Assembly: GCA_009785715.1 (NCBI GenBank)
Contig: WQVT01000152.1
Location: 1-6,267, forward strand
Direction: 5' to 3'
DNA: 6,267 nucleotides
Source: Acidimicrobiaceae bacterium
GTDB lineage: Bacteria > Actinomycetota > Acidimicrobiia > Acidimicrobiales > Palsa-688
A model generated the notes under the pieces. It had not been told where the DNA came from, ran no database searches, and saw nothing but the letters and a program-made list of their open reading frames with translations. This document shows positions 1-5,179 of the stretch, piece after piece. Both the position numbers and the translations under genes were made by a program. How positions within the stretch are numbered: the stretch's first letter is position 1; every line of letters begins with the position of its first letter.

Positions 1-31
1 AACGGCCCACGGCGGCGGTCAATCGGATCAT
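1..31 (-). CDS. 5' end of a divergent gene (truncated by window edge)
   Basis: On the minus strand an ATG at 31..29 is preceded by a textbook ribosome-binding site, AAGGAG (complement of 38..43), with six bases between. Ten codons are visible, reading MIRLTAAVGR, and the frame stays open to the window edge. The strong site with correct spacing is the main support, since ten residues cannot define a family. The N-terminus vaguely recalls proteins related to 4,5-dihydroxyphthalate decarboxylase, which begin with a similar L-T-x-A-x-G strand, but this is only a hint. The gene is divergent from the reductase at 209, so the two probably share the control region 32..208. Confidence 0.55.
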   Translation of the reverse strand, partial: MIRLTAAVGR

Positions 32-64
32 TCGAGGCTCCTTCACTCCACCAACCATCTGTGA

Positions 65-79
65 CATGTGGCGCACATG
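65..79. promoter_or_regulatory. Perfect inverted repeat, possible operator
   Basis: CATGTG (65..70), spacer GCG (71..73) and CACATG (74..79) form a perfect 6+6 palindrome between the divergent starts at 31 and 209. A short dyad in a divergent control region is a common form for a dimeric transcription factor site. No regulator gene is present in the window, so the binding protein is unknown. No convincing -35/-10 pair was found beside it. It could also be a chance palindrome. Confidence 0.35.
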
Positions 80-208
80 CTAGGAGGGGGGTGGGACAAC
101 GTTCCAAGAGCCCGGAGACCTGTCCGCCGAAGGCCCCCCGCACAACGGGGTACAAGGGAAGGGCGGCAGCCGAGGGTGCCCAGCTACAGCCGCAACGGGA
201 GGAAGGTC

Positions 209-1441
209 ATGCCGACTTCGCAGACGTTCGTGATCGTGGGAGCCAGCCTCGCCGGGGCGAAGGCGGCGGAAACTCTACGGAGCGAGGGATTCGACGGCCG
301 GATCGTGCTCATCGGTGAGGAACCGGTCCGCCCCTACGAGCGCCCGCCGCTCTCCAAGGACTACCTCCGCGGCGAAACGGGTTTCGACGACGCCGCCGTC
401 CACCCCGCTGCGTTCTACGAGCAGCACACCATCGAGCTTCGTCACCCGGCGCTCGCCACGGGTCTCGACATCGAGGAGCGACAGGTCACCCTGTCCTCCG
501 GCGAGCGGATCGGCTACGACCGGCTGCTGCTCGCCACCGGATCCACACCCCGGCGCCTCAGTGTTCCCGGGGCCGACCTGCCCGGGGTGCGGTACCTGCG
601 AACCGTCGCCGACTCCGACGCGCTGCGCCAGGCCCTCGCTGCAACCCCCCAGGTCGTCGTCATCGGCGGGGGCTGGATCGGTGCGGAAGTCGCCGCCTCC
701 GCCCGAGCGCTCGGGGCCCCGGTGGCGCTCGTCGAACAGGCTTCTCTGCCCCTCGAGCGAGTGCTCGGGCCGGAGGTCGGCACCATCTACCGGGATCTGC
801 ATGCCGGCCACGGCGTCGACCTCCACCTCGGCGTCGGCGTCGAGGCGATCGCAGGCTCGGGGGCGGCCGAGGCGGTGCGCCTCACGGACGGGACGACGCT
901 CCCGGCACAATTGGTCGTGGTGGGCATCGGTATCGTCCCCCGCGTCGAGCTCGCCCTGGCGGCCGGTCTGCGCATCGCGGACGGGGTCGCCGTCGACGAG
1001 CACCTGCAGACAAGTGATCCGAACATCTTCGCCGCGGGGGATGTGGCAAGCGCATTCCATCCTCGTTATGGCTCGCCGATCCGCCTCGAGCACTGGTCGG
1101 CGGCGCTCAACCAGGGACCCGTGGCCGCCCGAAACATGCTCGGCGTGACAACGGTCTATGACCGGACTCCGTACTTCTTCTCCGACCAGTACGACCTCGG
1201 CATGGAATACCGCGGGTGGGCACCCGTCTTCGACCGGGTCCTCTTCCGCGGCGATCCGGCCGGCCACGAGTTCATCGCCTTTTGGCTCCGAGACGCCCGG
1301 GTCGTCGCCGCCATGAACGCCAACGTCTGGGACGCCGGCGATGCCATCGAGGCGCTGCTCCTGGCCGAGCACCACGTCGATGCCGCCCGTCTTGCCGATC
1401 CCGACGCCGACCTGACCGAGCTCGCCGAATCCGGCCGCTAG
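209..1441 (+). CDS. FAD-dependent NAD(P)H ferredoxin/rubredoxin-type reductase
   Basis: A 410-residue flavoprotein that should pass electrons from NAD(P)H through FAD to a small iron-sulfur protein, as ferredoxin reductases of oxygenase and P450 systems do. The FAD-binding motif GASLAG is at residues 11..16, followed by the family signature YERPPLSKDYLRG near 43..55. A second dinucleotide fold with GGGWIGAEVA (153..162) binds NAD(P)H, and FAAGDVA (274..280) closes the FAD site. The C-terminal part (about 320..390, beginning PYFFSDQYDLGMEY) is the reductase C-terminal dimerisation domain. Length is normal for the family. ATG 209 was chosen because GGGAGGAAGG lies just upstream and the FAD motif follows at once; an in-frame ATG at 68 would add 47 Arg/Pro-rich residues without family resemblance. 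No ferredoxin or oxygenase gene adjoins it, so its electron acceptor is unknown. It converges with the next gene, with nine bases between the stops. Confidence 0.92.
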   Translation: MPTSQTFVIVGASLAGAKAAETLRSEGFDGRIVLIGEEPVRPYERPPLSKDYLRGETGFDDAAVHPAAFYEQHTIELRHPALATGLDIEERQVTLSSGERIGYDRLLLATGSTPRRLSVPGADLPGVRYLRTVADSDALRQALAATPQVVVIGGGWIGAEVAASARALGAPVALVEQASLPLERVLGPEVGTIYRDLHAGHGVDLHLGVGVEAIAGSGAAEAVRLTDGTTLPAQLVVVGIGIVPRVELALAAGLRIADGVAVDEHLQTSDPNIFAAGDVASAFHPRYGSPIRLEHWSAALNQGPVAARNMLGVTTVYDRTPYFFSDQYDLGMEYRGWAPVFDRVLFRGDPAGHEFIAFWLRDARVVAAMNANVWDAGDAIEALLLAEHHVDAARLADPDADLTELAESGR

Positions 1442-1450
1442 AGGGGCCGG

Positions 1451-2134
1451 TCAGACCGTGATGCCGCCGGGCTCGGTCGGGATGTTGTTGACACTCCGGA
1501 TCGACCAGGTCTCGCCGCGTCGCTCGAGCACGTTGTAACACCCCGTCGCCTGCGGCACCGCCTCTGGGTCTCCGAGGCTGGGATCGAGGAGCGAAAGCAC
1601 GGCCCGGTTCACGGCGTCGTGGCTGACCACCACGGCGGCAGCTCCACGAGCCCGCTCGGCGATGTCCGCCAGCGCCTGCAGGGCCCGCTCGGCGACCTCG
1701 CCCCCGGCCTCGACTCCCGGTGCGCGATCCAGTGAGCCCCACCGGTCGATGACGGCCTGGCGTGGTTGTCCGGCCCATGACCCATAGTCCCGGTCGATCA
1801 GCCGGGCCTCGATCTCCACCTCGAGCCCCGCCCGCTCCGCGACCGGCCTGGCCGTGTCAACCGCACGCTGGAGTGGGCTCGCCACCACCAACCGCACGCC
1901 GGCATCCGCCAACGCCGAGCCCAGCCGGGCGGCTTCGGCGCGGCCCAGGTCGTCCAAGGGGGGATCCAGGCGCCCCCGCAGCAGCCCGGCGGCATTGAGG
2001 GGCGTGCGGCCGTGGCGAGCCAGGTAGACGCAGGCGACACCCTCGATCGAGCGCTTGCCTCGCTCAGATCGGCTGCCGGTGACCGGCTCGGCGTGCTTCC
2101 GGCCGGCTCGCTGCCTGTTCGGGCTTTGTGTCAT
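1451..2134 (-). CDS. Histidine phosphatase superfamily (phosphoglycerate mutase-like) protein
   Basis: A 227-residue cytosolic enzyme of the RHG branch, which acts through a phosphohistidine. The catalytic motif ARHGRTPLN is at residues 39..47 with His41 as the nucleophile. The second arginine lies in SPLQRAVDTA, the acid segment is LIDRDYGSWAG (usually E-x-x-x-G-x-W-E-G; here Asp fills the acid position), and the second histidine is in VSHDAVNRAV, with Asp where many relatives have Gly. Substrate cannot be predicted; the family includes mutases, sugar phosphatases and cobalamin-pathway phosphatases. ATG 2134 is the only good in-frame start before the motif and leaves a charged tail of about 34 residues. 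No strong ribosome-binding site is seen, but the upstream DUF190 gene stops 12 bases earlier, so translation is probably coupled. It is the last gene of the putative fluoride operon. Confidence 0.88.
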   Translation of the reverse strand: MTQSPNRQRAGRKHAEPVTGSRSERGKRSIEGVACVYLARHGRTPLNAAGLLRGRLDPPLDDLGRAEAARLGSALADAGVRLVVASPLQRAVDTARPVAERAGLEVEIEARLIDRDYGSWAGQPRQAVIDRWGSLDRAPGVEAGGEVAERALQALADIAERARGAAAVVVSHDAVNRAVLSLLDPSLGDPEAVPQATGCYNVLERRGETWSIRSVNNIPTEPGGITV

Positions 2135-2146
2135 GGCGACCCGAAT

Positions 2147-3232
2147 CTACGGGCGCGGGAGGTGACGGGTGGCGAGCCGCAGCCCGCCCCGGTGGTCACG
2201 GCCGTCGCTCGATCGCATGGCGGGGATCGTCTCGCTGGTGACCAGGCCCGACCCGTCGGTCAACTCGTCGACGACGCCATAGGCCCTGGCGATCCGCTCC
2301 GGCGTGTCGATCACGATCGTCACGGTGGGGACCCGACGGCCCACCTGGACCAGTCGGTCCCCGTGGGGGGCGTGATCCCCGTAGAAGCCCCACATCCCGC
2401 GCAGCGTCGTCGCACCACTCATGCCGGCGGAGCGCAGGCGGCGCGTGATCGCCCGGTGAACCGGTTGACCCCGGTACTCGGCAGCCTCGGAGGTGTAGAC
2501 CGTGAGCTTCTGCCACAGTGCCATGCCGTGCTCGTCGACCCCGTGCGGAACCTGCGGGTCGGCCAACGCCACGCCGTCGCGCTTGCACACCCGGACCCGC
2601 TCGAGGTTGATCAGGGGTCGTCGCAGGAGCGCTCCGAGCTCAGGGAGGACGCCGTCGATCTGCTCACCCGTCCCGACCGCGATGACCATCATCGGGACGT
2701 CGGCGTTCCGGCCGAAGAACCTCGCTCGTTCCCGCCGACCGTGCGCCGTGCCGTCGACGCCGAGAAATGCCGTCGCACCCGCGACGCCCCGACGGTGGAG
2801 GAGGTCACAGACGGCCACGAAGGCGGGCACCCGGAACACCTTCTCCCGGCGGCCGAGATAGATCGTGAGCTTCGCGCCGCCGCGAAGCTCACCGGGCAGG
2901 CCCTCCCGCCCGACCTCGCCGGTGAGCAGACGAACCCGCTCCAGGCTGACGAGGCCAGGACCGTCCAGGAGCCTGGTCTCCTCGAGCAGAGCCTCGATCC
3001 TGGGCGGGCGGTCGACCGCAGCCGACACCAGGGGCAGATCTTCGGACAGCGTCAGTGAATGGTCCGTCCTGAGGTGATGCCTCAGGCCGAAGCCCTCCAC
3101 ACCCCGAACGACGATGCTCGCCGCTATCCCGTGTCGTTCGTAGAGATCGGCCAAGGCGTCGGCAAGGAACGCCTCCCCTACCCTTTGACGTTCGCCGAAG
3201 TAGCTGGTGAGCTTCAGACCTTCCTCGATCAC
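2147..3232 (-). CDS. Protein with three tandem DUF190 (PII-like) domains
   Basis: A 361-residue soluble protein made of three related units of about 100 residues, at 5..103, 118..216 and 240..339. Each opens with a K-L-T-x-Y strand (KLTSYFGER, KLTIYLGRR, KLTVYTSEA), continues through a helix and an A-x-T/S-x-x-x-G-x-x-G-x-G-like turn, then a strand of small hydrophobic residues before a leucine-rich helix, and ends near L-E-R-V-R or a similar edge. DUF190 proteins have a ferredoxin-like, PII-related fold and are often encoded beside crcB; their biochemical role is not established. Most are single-domain and about 110 residues, so the triple form is a notable variant. The GTG start overlaps the stop of the second channel gene as GTGA (3232..3229), which implies translational coupling. 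An accessory or regulatory role for the fluoride channel is inferred from context only. Confidence 0.85.
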   Translation of the reverse strand: MIEEGLKLTSYFGERQRVGEAFLADALADLYERHGIAASIVVRGVEGFGLRHHLRTDHSLTLSEDLPLVSAAVDRPPRIEALLEETRLLDGPGLVSLERVRLLTGEVGREGLPGELRGGAKLTIYLGRREKVFRVPAFVAVCDLLHRRGVAGATAFLGVDGTAHGRRERARFFGRNADVPMMVIAVGTGEQIDGVLPELGALLRRPLINLERVRVCKRDGVALADPQVPHGVDEHGMALWQKLTVYTSEAAEYRGQPVHRAITRRLRSAGMSGATTLRGMWGFYGDHAPHGDRLVQVGRRVPTVTIVIDTPERIARAYGVVDELTDGSGLVTSETIPAMRSSDGRDHRGGLRLATRHLPRP

Positions 3233-3594
3233 AACTGGCCCCCGACCAGGCGGCCCAGGGCCGCAGCGGAGACGCCGAGGACCATGCTGGCGACCACGTT
3301 GAGCGCCGCACTGCGAGGCTCACGATCCTCGGCCAACCGCTGGGTCTCGAACATCCACGTGGAGAACGTGGTGTACGACCCGACGGCAGCCGTCCCCTCC
3401 AACAGGGACTGGTCGTTGCTCAACGTCAGACCACTGAGAAAGCCGAGGATCAGCGCACCGGACACGTTGATCACCAACGTGCCGTACGGAAAGTCCCGGC
3501 CGACCAGCGATCCGATCACCCCGTCGGTCCAGAACCGCAGCACCGAGCCGGCGCCGCCGATCAGGAGCACCCCCGTCCAGACCAGCACGCTCAC
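3229..3594 (-). CDS. crcB: FluC/CrcB fluoride channel subunit 2
   Basis: A 121-residue membrane protein of the FluC (CrcB) family, which lets fluoride leave the cell passively as a dual-topology dimer. Four membrane segments fit residues about 3..21, 37..58, 64..88 and 97..118. Family motifs are in order: GGAGSVLRFW, then YGTLVINVSGALILGF with the pore Asn, then GSYTTFSTWMFE, the polar track and Phe-box region. The second Phe-box position is Trp (TTFSTW). The open frame extends far upstream, but the GTG at 3594 is chosen because it forms a GTGA overlap with the stop of subunit 1 and gives the usual family length. With two different crcB genes in tandem, the channel is probably a heterodimer, as in other Gram-positive bacteria with paired genes. 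Confidence 0.93.
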   Translation of the reverse strand: MSVLVWTGVLLIGGAGSVLRFWTDGVIGSLVGRDFPYGTLVINVSGALILGFLSGLTLSNDQSLLEGTAAVGSYTTFSTWMFETQRLAEDREPRSAALNVVASMVLGVSAAALGRLVGGQL

Positions 3595-4097
3595 CGTGCC
3601 CGGACCACCCTGACCATCGAGCTGGCCAGATGAACCGCCGTATACCCGGCGACGATGCTGGTCGCCGTATAACCGATCGCCAACCCCCAGGCCCGCGCGT
3701 CGATCATCTTCAGGATCTCCACCTGCATCGTCGAGAAGGTTGAGAGCCCTCCGCACAGGCCGGTGCCGAGGAGCGGGCGCCGGTAGCTCGAGAGCGGCAG
3801 CCTCTCGCCGAGGCGCGTCACCGCGTAGCCGAGCAGGAAGGCGGCCGCGATGTTGACGCCGAACGTGGGCCACGGCCAGGCCGTGGCGCTGTGCGGGAAC
3901 GACTCCGCCAGGCTGGCCCGCAGCACCGTACCGAGTGCACCACCGAGGAACACGGCGACCAGCTCTCGCCGGTCGATTCTGGGCAGACCACGGCGGGGCG
4001 ACCGCCGGCCCAGCCCACCGGCCTTCGTCGCCGGCCGAGATGCGGTGTGGCGACCCGAGACGTCGGCGGCGCTGATCCTGGGGTCAGACTTTTCCAA
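3591..4097 (-). CDS. crcB: FluC/CrcB fluoride channel subunit 1
   Basis: First gene of the operon and partner of the next crcB. The 168-residue product has a basic, Arg-rich cytosolic tail of about 46 residues and then the four membrane segments of FluC. Motifs are GGALGTVLR, then TFGVNIAAAFLLGYAV with the pore Asn, then GLCGGLSTFSTMQVE; the second Phe-box position is Met. The start is taken as TTG 4097, five bases after the ribosome-binding sequence AAGGGAG. The longer alternative, GTG 4169 (192 residues), would begin inside the predicted riboswitch and has only a weak GGCGGG upstream. Even from TTG the tail is longer than in typical FluC proteins (about 125 residues in total); no good later start was seen. 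Its TGA stop overlaps the GTG start of the second subunit. Family assignment is firm; the exact start is less so. Confidence 0.9.
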   Translation of the reverse strand: MEKSDPRISAADVSGRHTASRPATKAGGLGRRSPRRGLPRIDRRELVAVFLGGALGTVLRASLAESFPHSATAWPWPTFGVNIAAAFLLGYAVTRLGERLPLSSYRRPLLGTGLCGGLSTFSTMQVEILKMIDARAWGLAIGYTATSIVAGYTAVHLASSMVRVVRAR

Positions 4098-4099
4098 TG

Positions 4100-4107
4100 G
4101 TGCTCCC
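4100..4107 (-). promoter_or_regulatory. Ribosome-binding region of crcB subunit 1, complementary to riboswitch hairpin
   Basis: On the minus strand GGGAGCAC (4107..4100) precedes TTG 4097; the core GGGAG is five bases from the start. The whole octamer is the exact complement of GTGCTCCC at 4169..4162, inside the riboswitch, and its GGGAG can also pair with CTCCC at 4131..4127, which includes the end of the predicted pseudoknot strand. Either pairing would hide the site from the ribosome. This site decides the start codon of the gene. Confidence 0.65.
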
Positions 4108-4129
4108 TTGACCGATGAAGATGGGTGGG

Positions 4130-4196
4130 AGAAGCCATCAGCCGCGAGGTCGCGGCGGTTCGGGAGCACGTGTATCCCGCCAGGGCGTCATCTGGC
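4130..4196 (-). promoter_or_regulatory. Candidate fluoride (crcB-type) riboswitch
   Basis: Read on the minus strand, this lies directly upstream of crcB. Stem 1 is GCCAG (4196..4192), loop AUGACGCC, CUGGC (4183..4179). An extra hairpin follows, GGGA/UCCC (4178..4175 with 4165..4162). Then comes the joiner GAAC (4161..4158) and stem 2, GCCGCG-ACCU-CGCGGC (4156..4141), then UGAUGGCUUCU (4140..4130). Compared from memory with the Thermotoga petrophila aptamer, the A-U and A-U linchpin positions are present: A4191 with U4140, and A4138 with U4130. The pseudoknot GACGCC (4189..4184) with GGCUUC (4136..4131) pairs at five of six positions, with one C/U mismatch. Binding should stabilise the pseudoknot and so keep CUCCC and the extra hairpin from pairing with the ribosome-binding site, turning the exporter on with fluoride. 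The extra hairpin between stem 1 and AAC is absent from the compact reference aptamer. A covariance-model search would settle the call. Confidence 0.78.
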
Positions 4197-4203
4197 TGTC
4201 TCC

Positions 4204-4209
4204 AGGTTA
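4204..4209 (-). promoter_or_regulatory. Likely -10 box of the fluoride operon
   Basis: TAACCT on the minus strand fits the TANNNT form of actinobacterial -10 boxes. A transcript starting about seven bases downstream would begin at about 4197, exactly at stem 1 of the riboswitch, which is where such leaders usually start. No clear -35 box is seen in the GC-rich stretch upstream. Confidence 0.4.
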
Positions 4210-4216
4210 GGCGACC

Positions 4217-4232
4217 CGGCCGCCTACGGCCG
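4217..4232 (-). terminator. GC-rich hairpin after the amidohydrolase gene
   Basis: CGGCCG (4217..4222) and CGGCCG (4227..4232) form a six-pair stem with a four-base loop. It lies 36 bases after the stop of the minus-strand amidohydrolase and just before the fluoride operon promoter, so it could separate the two transcripts. There is no U-run after it, so it is at best a weak intrinsic terminator. Confidence 0.3.
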
Positions 4233-4267
4233 TTCGCCCACCCGACTCCGGCTCCCTGCGTTGCGGA

Positions 4268-5095
4268 TCAGGCCCCCGGCCACCACATGCGCTCGGCCGT
4301 CCCACCGAGGACCTGTGCCCGCTCTGCGTCGGGCAAGCCGCCGCACGCCTCCTCGGCGTCGCCGAACACCTCGGCGTAGGAGCGGGACTGAACGGTCAGG
4401 TCCGACGCCCACATGATCCGGGAGGCGCCGAAGGCCCTGACCAGGTCCTCGGTGATCTGGGACAGCGCGACGCCCGCCTCCCGGGCGAGGCCGAACACGT
4501 GGCTCGACAGCTTGAGGCGGATGTTCCCGGCCTCAGCCAGGGCGAACAGGCCCGTGGCGTTCGGGTAGCCCGCCCCGCCCGAGAGATCCGGGTAGGCGCA
4601 GTGGTCGACCAGCACCGCCAGGCCGGGATGCTTCTTCGCCGCACGCAACACCGACGGAAGGTGCACGGGTCTCGGCAGCAGCTGTGCGACCACCCCGAGC
4701 GTCTCGAGCTCGTCGAGGAGGCCGTCAGCCTCGGGGGTGACCAACCACTCCGGGTCGTAGAGGTGCAGGTAAAGCCGGATGCCCCGGGCGGCGTGCTCGG
4801 AGACCCAGTAGCGCGCCGCCTTCACGGGGTCGTCCACCGCGTCGACGCCGCACGTGCAGACAAAGCGCGGCGAGCGGGCGGCCGAGTCCACGGTGTAGCG
4901 GTTGTCGAATCGGTAGGCCGAGTAGGGCTGAACGAGCACCGTGCGGTCGATCCCCAGCCCGTCCATCTCCGCCAGCAACTGTTCCACCGAGCGGCCCCAT
5001 TGCTCGAACCACGCCGGCCGCTCGACGGGAGGCGGATCGAGCGGGTACCGATCACGGTCCGGGCTCACGACATGGACCTGAGCGTCGATCAGCAC
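4268..5095 (-). CDS. Amidohydrolase-2 family TIM-barrel protein with altered metal site
   Basis: A 275-residue predicted cytosolic TIM-barrel hydrolase or decarboxylase of the amidohydrolase-2 group. It starts LIDAQVHVV, the first barrel strand, where the usual H-x-H reads Gln6-x-His8. VLVDHCAYPD supplies His165, and RIMWASDL supplies the late Asp232, the general base of the family. At the strand after ETLGVV, where many members carry a metal-binding His, it has AQLL (Gln138). The V-D-H element recalls lactonase-like members such as the 2-pyrone-4,6-dicarboxylate lactonase group, some of which work without metal. The substrate is unknown. GTG 5095 is the start: it lies directly before the first strand after a G-rich stretch (GGGGGT). 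The frame stays open well upstream, but that part is the antisense of the next gene. It is divergent from the amidohydrolase at 5180, with 84 bases between. Confidence 0.85.
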   Translation of the reverse strand: MLIDAQVHVVSPDRDRYPLDPPPVERPAWFEQWGRSVEQLLAEMDGLGIDRTVLVQPYSAYRFDNRYTVDSAARSPRFVCTCGVDAVDDPVKAARYWVSEHAARGIRLYLHLYDPEWLVTPEADGLLDELETLGVVAQLLPRPVHLPSVLRAAKKHPGLAVLVDHCAYPDLSGGAGYPNATGLFALAEAGNIRLKLSSHVFGLAREAGVALSQITEDLVRAFGASRIMWASDLTVQSRSYAEVFGDAEEACGGLPDAERAQVLGGTAERMWWPGA

Positions 5096-5118
5096 CCCAG
5101 CACCCCCAGCAGAACACT

Positions 5119-5148
5119 TTGACCGTTCACGAAGCCAAACGTTAGCAT
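5119..5148 (+). promoter_or_regulatory. Candidate promoter of the plus-strand amidohydrolase
   Basis: TTGACC (5119..5124) and TAGCAT (5143..5148) are separated by 18 bases and match the sigma-70 type -35/-10 pattern. They lie in a locally AT-richer stretch of an otherwise GC-rich window, and transcription would start near 5155, about 25 bases before ATG 5180. The same 84-base spacer must also hold the promoter of the opposite gene, for which TATGCT on the minus strand (5149..5144) is a weak -10 candidate. A TCGA-TCT-TCGA dyad at 5159..5169 could be a regulatory site, though it is very short. Confidence 0.5.
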
Positions 5149-5179
5149 AGGAAAGGACTCGATCTTCGATAGGGGAACA

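Noticed and set aside
68..208. N-terminal extension of the reductase to ATG 68
   Set aside because: No ribosome-binding site at fitting distance gives a sensible N-terminus, the 47 residues are Arg/Pro-rich, and ATG 209 has a strong site.
275..1375. Long minus-strand open frame (366 codons) opposite the reductase
   Set aside because: It is antisense to a clear flavoprotein, has a low-complexity Gly/Asp/Arg/Val-rich product and shows no family motif; GC-rich codon use makes such shadows common.
1442..1458. CGGT-CAG-ACCG hairpin between the convergent stops (1448..1458) as a terminator
   Set aside because: The stem is only four pairs with no T-run, and the stops are nine bases apart; support is too thin.
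2012..3058. Long plus-strand open frame (348 codons) opposite the DUF190 gene
   Set aside because: Its product is Arg/Pro/Asp-rich without motifs, and the opposite strand encodes three recognisable repeats.
3595..3873. Upstream extension of the second crcB frame to 3873
   Set aside because: It overlaps the membrane core of the first crcB in another frame; the GTG at 3594 gives the usual FluC length and a GTGA overlap.
4175..4178. Reading the GGGAUACACGUGCUCCC hairpin itself as stem 1 of the aptamer
   Set aside because: Its loop cannot pair with GGCUUC to form the pseudoknot, while the upstream GCCAG/CUGGC hairpin has the GAUG loop and pairs at five of six positions.
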